DNA of 64,000 nt from the NCBI RefSeq assembly GCF_007004545.3, contig NZ_CP045503.2:186001-250000 (forward strand). The letters run 5' to 3'. Position numbers and translations under genes: made by a program. This DNA is from Shewanella eurypsychrophilus. GTDB lineage: Bacteria; Pseudomonadota; Gammaproteobacteria; Enterobacterales; Shewanellaceae. Positions 25,988-35,387 of this stretch are shown piece by piece. Below the pieces are notes generated by a model that made no database searches, was not told the DNA's origin, and was given only the letters and a program-made list of their open reading frames with translations. The stretch's first letter is position 1, and the number at the start of each line of letters is the position of its first letter.

Positions 25988-28039
25988 ATGGCCACTCGTT
26001 TTTCTTTTTTGGGTCCCTTTAGATCCACCTTATGTTTTTGTCTAATTGCATTATTACTCGTGACCTTAAGTCGTATTGGCTTAGGTGTATGGCAAATCGA
26101 AAGGGTTACCGCTGTTAATGGTTGGTCCCACCTTTTGCTTCAAGGGCTGAGAGTCGATTTTGCGACCTTGTGTTGGTTGTGGGGGATCGCTGCATTAGGT
26201 ACGGCCATTTTTTCCGGCGATCATGCTATTGGTCGTGGCTGGAATAAAGTACTGCAACTCTGGCTGACCTTAGGGCTTTGGCTCATTCTATTTCTGGAAG
26301 TATCCACTCCCTCGTTTATTGAGGAGTACGGTATTCGCCCCAACCGTCTATATGTTGAATACCTTATCTATCCTAAAGAAGTTTTCTCAATGCTTTGGGG
26401 CGGACGAAAACTGGAAGTCATCTTCGGTTTTGTCGTCAGTGTCGCTACGCTTTTTGGTGGTTGGAAATTAAGTGGCTATCTGCTCAAAAATCTTATTTAC
26501 TCACGCTGGTATTGGCGTCCTGTTATTGCTTTAGCTGTGATTGTGGTGACCTTACTCGGTGCTCGTTCGAGTTTAGGCCATAGGCCTCTTAATCCAGCGT
26601 TAGTGGCGTTTGCCGATGACCCTTTAGTCAATTCCTTAGTGATTAACTCATCATATTCACTGGTTTTCGCCATTAATCAAATGGGTAACGAGGCTAATGC
26701 TGCCAAGATATATGGCCGAATGGATGAACAGAAGGTTATCGACACCATCAGGAAAGAAAGTGGTAGAGCGAGTAATCACTTTCTATTAGAAGATGCACCG
26801 AGTGTGTCATTTAATCCTGCCAGCTATCAAGGAAAGCCAAAAAATCTGGTTATTATCTTGCAAGAAAGTCTGGGAGCGCGTTTTGTCGGCGGATTAGGCG
26901 GCTTGCCATTAACACCTAATATTGATGCGCTTGCCCAGCAAGGCTGGTCATTTGAAAGGCTTTATGCCACAGGTACACGTTCAGTTCGCGGTATAGAAGC
27001 AATTACGACAGGGTTTACACCAACGCCTGCTCGTTCTGTGGTTAAATTAGGTAAAAGTCAGCAGGATTTTTTCACTATTGCCGAGTTACTTAAGGCGCAT
27101 GGCTACGAGACTCAGTTTGTGTATGGTGGCGAAAGTCATTTCGATAACATGAAGAGCTTCTTCCTCGGTAATGGTTTCAGTCATATCGTCGATGAAAATA
27201 ATTATGATGATCCCTCTTTTGTAGCATCGTGGGGAGTGTCGGATGAAGATCTGTTGCGTCGTGCTCATCAAGAGTTTGAGCAGTTTCATGAGCAAGGTAA
27301 GCCGTTTTTTAGTTTAGTATTTAGCTCCAGTAATCACGAACCTTTTGAGTTTCCTGACGATAAAGTTGAGCTTTATGAGCAACCTAAGCAGACTGTCAAT
27401 AATGCAGTTAAGTATGCAGATTATGCTGTGGGAGAGTTTTTCAAACTCGCTAAAGCATCTGAGTACTGGAAAGATACGCTATTTTTGATTGTGGCTGACC
27501 ATGATAGCCGTGTCGGCGGCGCGAGTTTAGTGCCTATTTCTCGCTTTCGGATCCCAGGAATTATCTTAGGGGATGGCGTCGAGCCTAGACAAGATCAACG
27601 AGTGGTAAGCCAAATTGATATGGCACCCACGCTATTGTCTATGATGGGAGTCTCAGATAGCTACCCAATGCTTGGGCAAGACTTAACCCGAGTTAGCGAT
27701 GATTGGCCGGGACGTGCCTTGATGCAATATGATAAAAATATGGCATATATGCGCGGCGATGATGTGGTGATATTACAGCCTGAGCGTGATGCTGCTGGTT
27801 TTAAGTATGACTTTGCGACGGAGAAACTGAGTACAGCACCTCAAGCTGAAGAAATGAAACAAACAGCGCTTGCTTGGGCATTATGGGGAAGCATGGCGTA
27901 CAACCGTGGCCTCTATCGTTCATTGTCTAATGAAGAACGGCTCGCAGTGAATCATCCGCAAAGTGATACGCTTCAGCTAGCGCTAGAAGATGGGGCACTT
28001 GTACCATCTGCTGCGGTTAATGAAGTACTGCAAGATTAA
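25988..28039 (+). CDS. LtaS/MdoB-like membrane sulfatase-family phosphotransferase
   Basis: 683 residues. Five predicted membrane helices occupy the first 200 residues, followed by an extracytoplasmic alkaline-phosphatase-superfamily domain. Metal and nucleophile motifs are visible: LQESLGARF, the Thr of ATGTRSVRGIEA, and VADHDSR. Relatives transfer phosphoglycerol or phosphoethanolamine to lipids or glucans, or act as sulfatases; the sequence does not say which. It is a single gene after the tex terminator, with about 290 bp upstream where I see only a probable promoter region, and a MITE-like element downstream. Confidence 0.85.
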   Translation: MATRFSFLGPFRSTLCFCLIALLLVTLSRIGLGVWQIERVTAVNGWSHLLLQGLRVDFATLCWLWGIAALGTAIFSGDHAIGRGWNKVLQLWLTLGLWLILFLEVSTPSFIEEYGIRPNRLYVEYLIYPKEVFSMLWGGRKLEVIFGFVVSVATLFGGWKLSGYLLKNLIYSRWYWRPVIALAVIVVTLLGARSSLGHRPLNPALVAFADDPLVNSLVINSSYSLVFAINQMGNEANAAKIYGRMDEQKVIDTIRKESGRASNHFLLEDAPSVSFNPASYQGKPKNLVIILQESLGARFVGGLGGLPLTPNIDALAQQGWSFERLYATGTRSVRGIEAITTGFTPTPARSVVKLGKSQQDFFTIAELLKAHGYETQFVYGGESHFDNMKSFFLGNGFSHIVDENNYDDPSFVASWGVSDEDLLRRAHQEFEQFHEQGKPFFSLVFSSSNHEPFEFPDDKVELYEQPKQTVNNAVKYADYAVGEFFKLAKASEYWKDTLFLIVADHDSRVGGASLVPISRFRIPGIILGDGVEPRQDQRVVSQIDMAPTLLSMMGVSDSYPMLGQDLTRVSDDWPGRALMQYDKNMAYMRGDDVVILQPERDAAGFKYDFATEKLSTAPQAEEMKQTALAWALWGSMAYNRGLYRSLSNEERLAVNHPQSDTLQLALEDGALVPSAAVNEVLQD

Positions 28040-28043
28040 GATT

Positions 28044-28308
28044 ATACCAATCAGTATAAAGATGTGATCGCTCAGCGAGAGTTTAGCGCTTCAGAGGCAA
28101 GGCAACGAGTGAAGAGCATAGTTATTCTACGTTCTAGCTCGTTAACACAGCGTATGAAGCGCTAAAACTCGCCTTTTAGGAGTGTTTTTGGCCGCCTACT
28201 TCTTCGTTGAATAGCTTCACAAGGGAATAACCATTCCATCAGCTATTCGCCTAGAATTAGTTGCCAAAAATCACTCTGAGTAGATCACTTTCTTATACTG
28301 ATTGGTAT
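28044..28308. mobile_element. MITE-like element with 16-bp terminal inverted repeats
   Basis: About 265 bp bounded by perfect 16-bp inverted repeats (ATACCAATCAGTATAA at 28044-28059, complement at 28293-28308), with similarity continuing inward (GTGATC..CTCAG). An internal inverted repeat (GAGTTTAGCGCTTC at 28079-28092, complement with one extra base at 28156-28170) forms a second hairpin. It has no coding capacity, so any movement would rely on a transposase elsewhere. It lies 4 bp after the sulfatase-like gene and fills the gap to 28357. Confidence 0.7.
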
Positions 28309-28356
28309 TAGCTATGCCTGAACTTATTCTACAGAGGGATCGCTTGGTATGATTGT

Positions 28357-28869
28357 TTAAACAAATGATGAAATAGCATGCTGAGGCTGGGGAGTTGTTT
28401 GTTGTAGATAATAACTACTGACATGTTGCGCAACAGCTTGATAGAACTCATCAGGCTGGTTCTGCAAGGCTGCACTCTTCTCATTAATCGGTTGATTATT
28501 ATTAGTTGGCGTCATCTGCTGACTAACGCGTACGTCACGCCTGCTAAGTGCTGGTCTGTTTCTGAGTATATCTTTAATCGAGGCTGGAGCCGATGTTGTT
28601 TTTTCGGCTTCTTTTTGCTGTGGACTATCCTGTTGCTGTTGCCCACTTCCTTGCTGTTTCCCCTGTAAACGCTCATTCAGCTTAGCCTGTATTTCTGGTT
28701 GCTCAGCTGTGCGTTCATGTTGCGGGGTAAATGGACGTTCTTCGTGGCTCTTAACTATTTCTGGTGTCGGCACGACAGGCGGTCTTTGCTGACTATCTAC
28801 GCGCGCAGAATCGGTAGCGACATTGGTTGTCGCTATCGGTACTTGCGGGTAGTTTGTGACGACTAGCAT
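28357..28869 (-). CDS. Gln/Pro-rich hypothetical protein
   Basis: 170 residues from ATG 28869, chosen because AAAGGGCC lies 5-10 nt upstream; a longer frame begins at 28917. The sequence is low-complexity, rich in Gln, Pro, Thr and Ser (RLQGKQQGSGQQQQDSPQQK), with no signal peptide or membrane helix. A slightly more ordered C-terminal part (DEFYQAVAQHVSSYYLQQ) may form a helix. I do not recognise a family. It sits downstream of bioH on the same strand with 78 bp between. Confidence 0.6.
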   Translation of the reverse strand: MLVVTNYPQVPIATTNVATDSARVDSQQRPPVVPTPEIVKSHEERPFTPQHERTAEQPEIQAKLNERLQGKQQGSGQQQQDSPQQKEAEKTTSAPASIKDILRNRPALSRRDVRVSQQMTPTNNNQPINEKSAALQNQPDEFYQAVAQHVSSYYLQQTTPQPQHAISSFV

Positions 28870-28947
28870 AGTAAGGCCCTTTACTTGTATGGTTAAATAA
28901 TAACCATTTATGGGCAAAAGATAAAGCTAGACAGGTTAGTGGGATGC

Positions 28948-29733
28948 TTAATTAGTGACTTTTTCTATCCAGGTCACAAATTCGTCTAAAAATTCATCGG
29001 TATGTGAGATAAATGGCGCGTGAGAAGCCTTATTAAGTATGACATCTTGGTAAAGTTCGACATTCTTTGGCATTAAAGCAGGAACATGTCTGGGCACCAG
29101 ACTGTCTAGTCGTCCCCAAATTCTTAGCCAAGGCATTTCTATCTGGTTTAACTTAGGCCTCAAATCAACCTCTTCGAGCATTTTCAGCCCCTGAAGTAGG
29201 GCGTTAGAATTTGGAAGCGGTTTAGCTAAGACTAAGCTTCTAAGTTGCTTGATATCTTCTTTTGCCGTCGCACTCCCCATGGCCTGAATGGCAAGGAATC
29301 GCTCTACTGTCTTGCTGAGATCTTTATGCAGCGATTGTCCGAATTGGGCAAGAACCTGAGGTGGGATCCCTGGCCACTTCTCTTCTTCTCGGGCCATAAA
29401 ACAGGGGGAAGAAGCAATGGTTATCAGACCTTTTATCTTCTGTGGATATTGAGTCGCAGCGAGTGTTGCCACAAGCCCACCCAGTGACCATCCCACCCAA
29501 ATAGCTGATTCAGGTAGAACCTTTATCAATGCTTCTAGCCAATTATCTATTTCACCATCGATGGCAGTGCTATTACCGAAGCCCGGCAGATCGACATAGT
29601 GCACCCTATACTGAGATAAAGAGGAGTGGAGAGGGGTAAATACTGCGCTATTCATTCCCCAGCCATGGATCATAACAATTTCAGGGGCTGAAATAGGGCC
29701 AATAGATTTTATATGTAACAGCGTTTGGCTCAC
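28948..29733 (-). CDS. bioH: Pimeloyl-ACP methyl ester esterase BioH
   Basis: 261-residue alpha/beta hydrolase. Oxyanion-hole HG motif (MIHGWGMNSAVF), nucleophile elbow GWSLGG, acid residue in IWGRLDSLVP, and catalytic His in KASHAPFISH. BioH removes the methyl group from pimeloyl-ACP methyl ester in biotin synthesis. The divergent arrangement with comF is the same as in enterobacteria (bioH-gntX). The start codon is 24 bp from the comF start, so the promoters must overlap the opposing coding region. Confidence 0.92.
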   Translation of the reverse strand: MSQTLLHIKSIGPISAPEIVMIHGWGMNSAVFTPLHSSLSQYRVHYVDLPGFGNSTAIDGEIDNWLEALIKVLPESAIWVGWSLGGLVATLAATQYPQKIKGLITIASSPCFMAREEEKWPGIPPQVLAQFGQSLHKDLSKTVERFLAIQAMGSATAKEDIKQLRSLVLAKPLPNSNALLQGLKMLEEVDLRPKLNQIEMPWLRIWGRLDSLVPRHVPALMPKNVELYQDVILNKASHAPFISHTDEFLDEFVTWIEKVTN

Positions 29734-29757
29734 TGGTATACCTCAATGGAAAAGTCG

Positions 29758-30534
29758 ATGAAATTGGTTCAGCTTACACAGCGAATAATACTGGTTAGAC
29801 AATTGGCACAGAATGCTTTTACAGCTATCAAACTGTGGCTGGCTGCAAGTTTACCCAATCGGTGTTTGATGTGCCATCAAAGTGTGATGCTGCCTGAAAG
29901 CGGAATATGTTCTGTCTGTTTATCGGCTGGTATTTATCAAGCGTCTGTCTGCTTAGGCTGTGGTTGCACCTTAGTCACTCAGTCTCGATATTGTGGCTCA
30001 TGCCTCAAGCAAGAACCTCTGATGATTGTTGCGCCCTGCAGTTATCATCAGGGATTAGGCCCTTGGGTTGCAGCGATTAAATATCGCGCTCAATTCGCGG
30101 CTCTACCTGTATTAACTAAGGCATTAGTTAATCGGGTACAGGAGCTAGAGCATTTAGGTTTATTAAAATTACCACAAGTACTCATTCCTGTTCCCCTGCA
30201 TGTAGATAGATTAAAGCAACGAGGCTTCAATCAGGCTTGGATCATTACTCAAGCGTTAAGTCAGCAGCTCGATATTCCATTTTCTACCAGTGGTCTCAAT
30301 CGAGTCTTAGATACCCAGCCTCAAGCAGGATTAACAGGTAAGCAGAGGCGCAGAAATTTGGCTAATGCATTTGAGTTAGAACAAGATTTTCCTTATCAAC
30401 GTATTGCATTAATTGATGACGTGGTGACGACGGGGACAACAGCAAAAGAGATCGCTTCACTATTTGAGAAAAGGCATGTTCATGTGCAAGTCTGGTGCTT
30501 AGCGAGAGCTGAAGCACCAGGATTGTTAGACTAG
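29758..30534 (+). CDS. ComF/GntX family phosphoribosyltransferase-like protein
   Basis: About 258 residues. Two N-terminal zinc-finger-like Cys clusters (CLMCHQS, CSVC; CLGCGC, CGSC) precede a phosphoribosyltransferase-like domain with the PRPP loop (IALIDDVVTTGTTAKE). ComF proteins act in uptake of DNA for transformation in competent species; GntX lineage members support use of DNA as nutrient. The start is uncertain: ATG 29758 has GGAAAAG 5 nt upstream, ATG 29746 and TTG 29725 are in frame. Divergent from bioH. Confidence 0.88.
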   Translation: MKLVQLTQRIILVRQLAQNAFTAIKLWLAASLPNRCLMCHQSVMLPESGICSVCLSAGIYQASVCLGCGCTLVTQSRYCGSCLKQEPLMIVAPCSYHQGLGPWVAAIKYRAQFAALPVLTKALVNRVQELEHLGLLKLPQVLIPVPLHVDRLKQRGFNQAWIITQALSQQLDIPFSTSGLNRVLDTQPQAGLTGKQRRRNLANAFELEQDFPYQRIALIDDVVTTGTTAKEIASLFEKRHVHVQVWCLARAEAPGLLD

Positions 30535-30536
30535 TA

Positions 30537-33083
30537 TTAATTCAATGCTGGAACCAAGTAGAGTGCGTTGGCATAAATCTTTTCTGAGCCTAGCCAGATG
30601 TTTCGAAACATCAGGTTATCGGCGAGGGCGACGATGGCTCCCTTGCCTCTGGTTTCTAGTACTATGGCGGGATTATTGGAGAAGCTACGCTGATACTCTT
30701 TAGCAAGATAGCCACTTATTAATGGTTCATCGGCATACTTCGCAGCAACAGTGAATGGGGCTGAACTGGTGGTTAATCCAATGGCCATATTTTTTAAAAT
30801 GGCTAGACGATTACCTTCGATACCGAAGTTAATTGGATTGCTTGGGTCGAGTGATAACTCTACGATGGCACCACCTATAGATTGTCTTGCTGAGAGTTTT
30901 TCTTTATCTTTATAGCTTAAGCCTGTGGTGTCGAATAACTGTTTATAGAAACGCTTTCCCTTGATGTCACTCTTGAGTACGTTATTTTTATTCAACCAAG
31001 TTAATGCGCCTTTCTGGGCGATGATGGTGCCGCCATCAGTCGTGAACTGGCCTAATTTCCTAGCGAATTTCTCGTCGAGTGAAGAGTATGTTCCACCAGC
31101 CATAAACACATGGGTGTATTGATTTAACTTTATTCTGGAAAGGTAACCTACGTCTATCAGGGTGACAGGCACTGAAAGCTTGCGATCTAAGTAGTACCAT
31201 AACTCCCCAACCTCAGAAGCATCTGTGCCACGGCCTGTGATCAGCAGAGGCTTAACGGGTTTGATGACATTGAAGTTAGGGCTGCCAAGATCTATACCTG
31301 AGATGGCTGCGCTAGTGGTGGCTGAGTGCATCTGTAGCGTATATTTAGAGGCTAGCTCTGCCAGTGTGGTATTAATTTTATTAGCACTATGTTTGGGCTG
31401 TTTTAGTGGTACTTGTAAGGTGCCTGCGGGAAAATTCTTTGTCTCACCATTGATTAATATACTGAATGGTTTTTCGGCATATTTAACTAAGATATTATCA
31501 TCTAATAAAACCTGTAATGCTGGGGCCGCCATATCCTGCTGCCAATTAATGAGTACTGCTACGGATTGGTCGTTTTTGTTAAATTCTGGTTTCTTTGGGG
31601 CATCTTGTCTTAAAACATCAATATCTAACTTACTACGTCTGACCATTTTCAAGTGATAAGCACTTTCTAAATTCCAGCTGGAAACATCATAAAATGTCGG
31701 ATCTTCGAATTCGGTGCTGTTATCAAACATCGCAATGAGTAAGCTTTTTTGAGGCTGATTGATTGGAATAAACAGACTGCTTTCGGCAAAGAAATCAATA
31801 TTTCCTTGCTGCACGGTATCGGTTAAATAGTAAAACTCAATTTTGTGTCGCCTTAGCAATTGAGTGATATCTTCGATACGAGCTTGGTTAGATGATGAAC
31901 CGATAAGGTAACCAGTTTGACGTCCACGCTTTAGTTGCTTATCACGGCCCTGATAAAACTCGCTTTGGTACTCAATCAGTTCATCTTTTAAAGCGAACGC
32001 GCCCTTTAAGCTAGATATTGAGGTGGCGAACTGATTATTGATGGCATCGGTGAGTCTAAGTTCACCATTCTTAGTTTGCTGTACCTGTCCCCTTGGACTT
32101 GCCTGTTCGAATAGCACGCCTATTGAGCCGTTAATATCAGGATAAGTAGAGCCTTTACCGTAATAAAAGTCATCAAATATCTCACGGCTAAAGTAGCCTT
32201 GTTGGATTTGATCTAGAGCTTGTCTGTGGAATTGGGCTAGCTTCTCGGTTAGCGCTTGATTAGTCTGGGAGGTCGCTGGATTGGTTCGTGTGGGAACTCC
32301 TGGCTGAAAGAAATAGCTTTGATCCCTGCCCATTTCGTGAAAATCTCCCACATAGTGCGGTTGCCACTTATGGAATAATGCCACTCTTCCCTGAGATTCT
32401 GGATGACGAAGAAATAGCCAGTCACGATTCAGATCTGCGAAGTAATGGTTGGTTCTTCCGTTAGGCCAATTTTGTCTATGCTCCTTATGCTTGCTATCAC
32501 TGACTTCAGTCTGGCCTCGGTAATTGTTGGTCCAGGTGGAAAATCGGTCCATACCATCGGGATTTTGGCTGGGAGTGATCAAGACAATGGTGTCGTCTAG
32601 GAGTTGTTTTATCCATTGCTCATTACTTGAAGCAAGAAAATAGCTTAATGCCATGGCCGAATGAGCGCCACTGGCTTCGTCACCATGGATAGAATAAGCC
32701 AACCAGATCACTAAAGGACCTGATTGTTTGTCACCGGTTTTGACTCGTTGACGTTGATTTATAATGTCGTCTAAATTGTGCTGATTCTTTTTTGAGGTGA
32801 TCACAGCCGTGAGTTGTTGCCTCGCCTCATGAGTTTGACCACTTAATTCGAGTGATACCCTTTCGCTATCATTGGCTAGCTGCTTCAGATAGAAATTGAG
32901 TTGGTCATGACGAAGGTGCCATTGTCCTAGTGGATAGCCTAAGAAAGATTCAGGTGAGGTAAGGGTTGGATCTGAACCTGATTTTGAGATCTGGATCACC
33001 GTTTGCGGATCTGCAGCAAGAGAAGTAGCAGTGAGGCAAAACGAACTCACTAACGTTAGAAGCAACAGGAAAACTCTCAACAT
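30537..33083 (-). CDS. Secreted M14-family zinc carboxypeptidase
   Basis: 848 residues. N-terminal signal peptide (FLLLLTLVSSFCLTATSLAAD). The peptidase domain shows the HxxE zinc motif (SIHGDEASGAHSAMAL), the substrate-binding NPDG and NRDW-type motifs (PSQNPDGMDR, FADLNRDWLF) and a downstream HEMGRDQSYFF. The C-terminal half (from about residue 400) is a separate region of unknown type with a glutamine-amidotransferase-like look (LLITGRGTDASEVG, GGTIIAQKGA). It probably degrades peptides outside the cytoplasm. Its stop codon is 2 bp from the comF end; convergent. Confidence 0.87.
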   Translation of the reverse strand: MLRVFLLLLTLVSSFCLTATSLAADPQTVIQISKSGSDPTLTSPESFLGYPLGQWHLRHDQLNFYLKQLANDSERVSLELSGQTHEARQQLTAVITSKKNQHNLDDIINQRQRVKTGDKQSGPLVIWLAYSIHGDEASGAHSAMALSYFLASSNEQWIKQLLDDTIVLITPSQNPDGMDRFSTWTNNYRGQTEVSDSKHKEHRQNWPNGRTNHYFADLNRDWLFLRHPESQGRVALFHKWQPHYVGDFHEMGRDQSYFFQPGVPTRTNPATSQTNQALTEKLAQFHRQALDQIQQGYFSREIFDDFYYGKGSTYPDINGSIGVLFEQASPRGQVQQTKNGELRLTDAINNQFATSISSLKGAFALKDELIEYQSEFYQGRDKQLKRGRQTGYLIGSSSNQARIEDITQLLRRHKIEFYYLTDTVQQGNIDFFAESSLFIPINQPQKSLLIAMFDNSTEFEDPTFYDVSSWNLESAYHLKMVRRSKLDIDVLRQDAPKKPEFNKNDQSVAVLINWQQDMAAPALQVLLDDNILVKYAEKPFSILINGETKNFPAGTLQVPLKQPKHSANKINTTLAELASKYTLQMHSATTSAAISGIDLGSPNFNVIKPVKPLLITGRGTDASEVGELWYYLDRKLSVPVTLIDVGYLSRIKLNQYTHVFMAGGTYSSLDEKFARKLGQFTTDGGTIIAQKGALTWLNKNNVLKSDIKGKRFYKQLFDTTGLSYKDKEKLSARQSIGGAIVELSLDPSNPINFGIEGNRLAILKNMAIGLTTSSAPFTVAAKYADEPLISGYLAKEYQRSFSNNPAIVLETRGKGAIVALADNLMFRNIWLGSEKIYANALYLVPALN

Positions 33084-33333
33084 AGATATGATTTTTATTC
33101 TTGTATTATATAAGGTTAAATTATCAGCTAGAGGGAATTATAGCCACAGTTAACGCTTGATTCCATCAGAGAAAATGTCGACTCAGTCATGATGATGAGA
33201 TAAAAAACACTCAATTTATCTCCGAAAAGGCCAAAGCAATTTACAAAGGGACTACAAAGCTTCACTGAGTCGGAGTATCATACCTCTATATCTTACTAAA
33301 ACAGTCAAGTTTTACCAGACGGAGCATGTCTTA

Positions 33334-33912
33334 ATGATCACCATTTCCGATGCAGCTCAGGCTCATTTTGTTACCTTGTTAGCAGATCAGTCCGAAGGAA
33401 CTCATATTCGTGTATTTGTAATCAGTCCTGGTACTGCTACAGCTGAGTGCGGCGTTTCATACTGTCCACCAGATGCCGTTGAAGCCGATGATACGGAACT
33501 AGAATTTAATGGCTTTAACGCCATGGTCGACGAAAAGAGCGTACCATTCTTAGAAGATGCCACCATCGATTTCGTTACCGATCAACTTGGTTCACAGCTT
33601 ACCCTAAAAGCACCGAATGCTAAGATGCGTAAAGTTGCTAGTGACGCCTCTCTCAATGAGCGTATCGAGTATGTGATTCAATCTGAAATTAATCCGCAAC
33701 TCGCAAGTCATGGTGGCAACATTATGCTGATGGAAGTGTCTGAAGAAGGCGTGGCTATCTTGCAGTTTGGCGGTGGTTGTAACGGTTGTTCTATGGTTGA
33801 TGTCACCTTGAAGGATGGAATCGAGAAGCAACTACTTGAGATGTTCCCTGGTGAGCTTACTGGTGTTAAAGACATCACAGAGCACCAAGCTGGCGATCAC
33901 TCATACCAGTAA
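33334..33912 (+). CDS. nfuA: Fe-S biogenesis protein NfuA
   Basis: 192 residues. An N-terminal degenerate A-type scaffold domain (residues 1-95, [16 protein letters not shown]) is followed by the Nfu domain with its cluster-binding CxxC ([20 protein letters not shown]). NfuA receives [4Fe-4S] clusters and delivers them to target enzymes, especially under oxidative stress. It is adjacent to comF/bioH in the usual gammaproteobacterial block, here with the M14 gene inserted between. About 250 bp separate it from the divergent peptidase gene. Confidence 0.95.
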   Translation: MITISDAAQAHFVTLLADQSEGTHIRVFVISPGTATAECGVSYCPPDAVEADDTELEFNGFNAMVDEKSVPFLEDATIDFVTDQLGSQLTLKAPNAKMRKVASDASLNERIEYVIQSEINPQLASHGGNIMLMEVSEEGVAILQFGGGCNGCSMVDVTLKDGIEKQLLEMFPGELTGVKDITEHQAGDHSYQ

Positions 33913-33944
33913 CGGACGTTTCTAGGTTATAAAAGAGTAAGAAA

Positions 33945-33979
33945 AAGCGAGTTGGCTATCTAGCCTACTCGCTTTTTTT
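33945..33979. terminator. Rho-independent terminator after nfuA
   Basis: A long stem (AAGCGAGT pairing ACTCGCTT, extended inward by GGCT/AGCC around ATCT) with As on the left and seven Ts on the right. It is placed to end nfuA and, on the other strand, the convergent MATE gene. Confidence 0.85.
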
Positions 33980-33986
33980 ATGTCTG

Positions 33987-34031
33987 CTAGAACCTAGAAC
34001 CTAGAACCTAGAACCTAGAACCTAGAACCTA
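33987..34031. repeat. Heptamer tandem repeat (AACCTAG)n overlapping a stop codon
   Basis: Five perfect AACCTAG units plus partial units at both ends. The last partial unit contains the TAG stop codon (minus strand) of the MATE gene at 34029. Related heptamers sit at four other gene ends in the window. Confidence 0.9.
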
Positions 34032-35366
34032 AAACTCTTCATCTCTCAATTTATATCGATAATGCAGTGTCAGGGTTAGGCTTCTGGCTAGCATGAAGCA
34101 GCTCATGGCAGCCCATAGGGCATGATTACCGCTATCTTGTAGGAAGAACCAGATGGGGAAGAAGACGCCAAACGTCGAGATGATCATACTATTTCGCATG
34201 ACCTTGCCCTTTGCTGCGCCAATATAGACACCATCGAATAGATAGGAGCCGAAGGAGAGCATAGGGAGAAGCACAATCCAGAACAGATATTCACCCGCGA
34301 CGACACGTACTTCATTAATGTTGGTGAGTAGGTTGATAATACTCTCGCCACCGAATGCAAAGACGAGTGTGAATAAGAGTGCCGATAGAGCAGACCATAG
34401 CCAGGCAAGCGTAACCGTTTCCCGCATGAGTGTTTTATTCTTTTGGCCATAGGCTTTGCCTACCTCTGCCTCGGCATAATAAGCAATGCCATCTAATGCG
34501 TAGCTGATGAGTAGTAATAAATTGAGCAAAACAGCATTGGCTGCAACTGTGTTATCTCCTAGGCTAGCCCCATGAAATGTCATAAATGCGAACGAAATTT
34601 GTAAGCAGAGGCTGCGAATGAATATATCAGCATTCAGACTGAGCAGTTTGTGATAACTCTTTAGGCTGAGACTGTTGCAAAGCTCGAGAAAGTGAAAGCC
34701 GCCGGTCTTTTCTAGTTGTCTGTAGACCATAGTCAATGCCACTAAGAAGCCTGCCATGTCGGCAAATACAGAGGCTAGGGCTGCGCCTTTAACTCCCCAT
34801 CCTAGGCCTAAAACAAAAATCAGATCTAGGCCAATATTCGCTAAGTTAGCGACGATTAATTGCCACATAGCGGCTTTGGGTTGTTGTCTGCCTAACAGCC
34901 ATCCGAGTAACACTAAATTGAGTAAGGCGAAGGGGGTAGACCAGATCCTTATCTGAAAATATTCGCGGGCATATCTTTGAACTTCCTGACTCGCATCGGT
35001 GAGCTGAAGGGCTGTATTGAGTATGGGGAGTTGCAGAAGTACCGCACTTAATCCTAAAATAAGCGCTAAACTGCCTGCTTGTAGCAATAATTTATATTGG
35101 GCTTGGGTGTCTCCAGCACCATAGGATTGGGCTACTAGCCCGGTTGTTGCCATCCTGAGAAACCCTAACATCCAGAGGATAAGGGTGATCATCGTCGAGC
35201 CTACGGCTACACCGCCAAGGTAATAAGCATTGCTTAAGTGGCCGACAACGGCGGTATCAACCAGACCAAGCAGGGGCACCGTGATATTGGATAATATCAT
35301 GGGCAGGGCGAGTGCAAATAGCTGTCTATTTTTCTGTTTATTACGGATCAGTTCGACAGGGGTCAT
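34029..35366 (-). CDS. DinF-type MATE transporter
   Basis: 445-residue polytopic protein with about 12 hydrophobic segments. N-terminal motif ALALPMILSNITVPLLGLVD, followed by TAVVGHLSNAYYLGGVAVG, is the DinF-branch MATE signature, distinct from the MATE protein at 2261. It exports an unknown substrate by ion exchange. The stop codon lies inside the heptamer repeat. Only 21 bp separate its start from the divergent deacetylase gene. Confidence 0.88.
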   Translation of the reverse strand: MTPVELIRNKQKNRQLFALALPMILSNITVPLLGLVDTAVVGHLSNAYYLGGVAVGSTMITLILWMLGFLRMATTGLVAQSYGAGDTQAQYKLLLQAGSLALILGLSAVLLQLPILNTALQLTDASQEVQRYAREYFQIRIWSTPFALLNLVLLGWLLGRQQPKAAMWQLIVANLANIGLDLIFVLGLGWGVKGAALASVFADMAGFLVALTMVYRQLEKTGGFHFLELCNSLSLKSYHKLLSLNADIFIRSLCLQISFAFMTFHGASLGDNTVAANAVLLNLLLLISYALDGIAYYAEAEVGKAYGQKNKTLMRETVTLAWLWSALSALLFTLVFAFGGESIINLLTNINEVRVVAGEYLFWIVLLPMLSFGSYLFDGVYIGAAKGKVMRNSMIISTFGVFFPIWFFLQDSGNHALWAAMSCFMLARSLTLTLHYRYKLRDEEF

Positions 35367-35387
35367 ATCATCTCAGAGGTTTTAATT

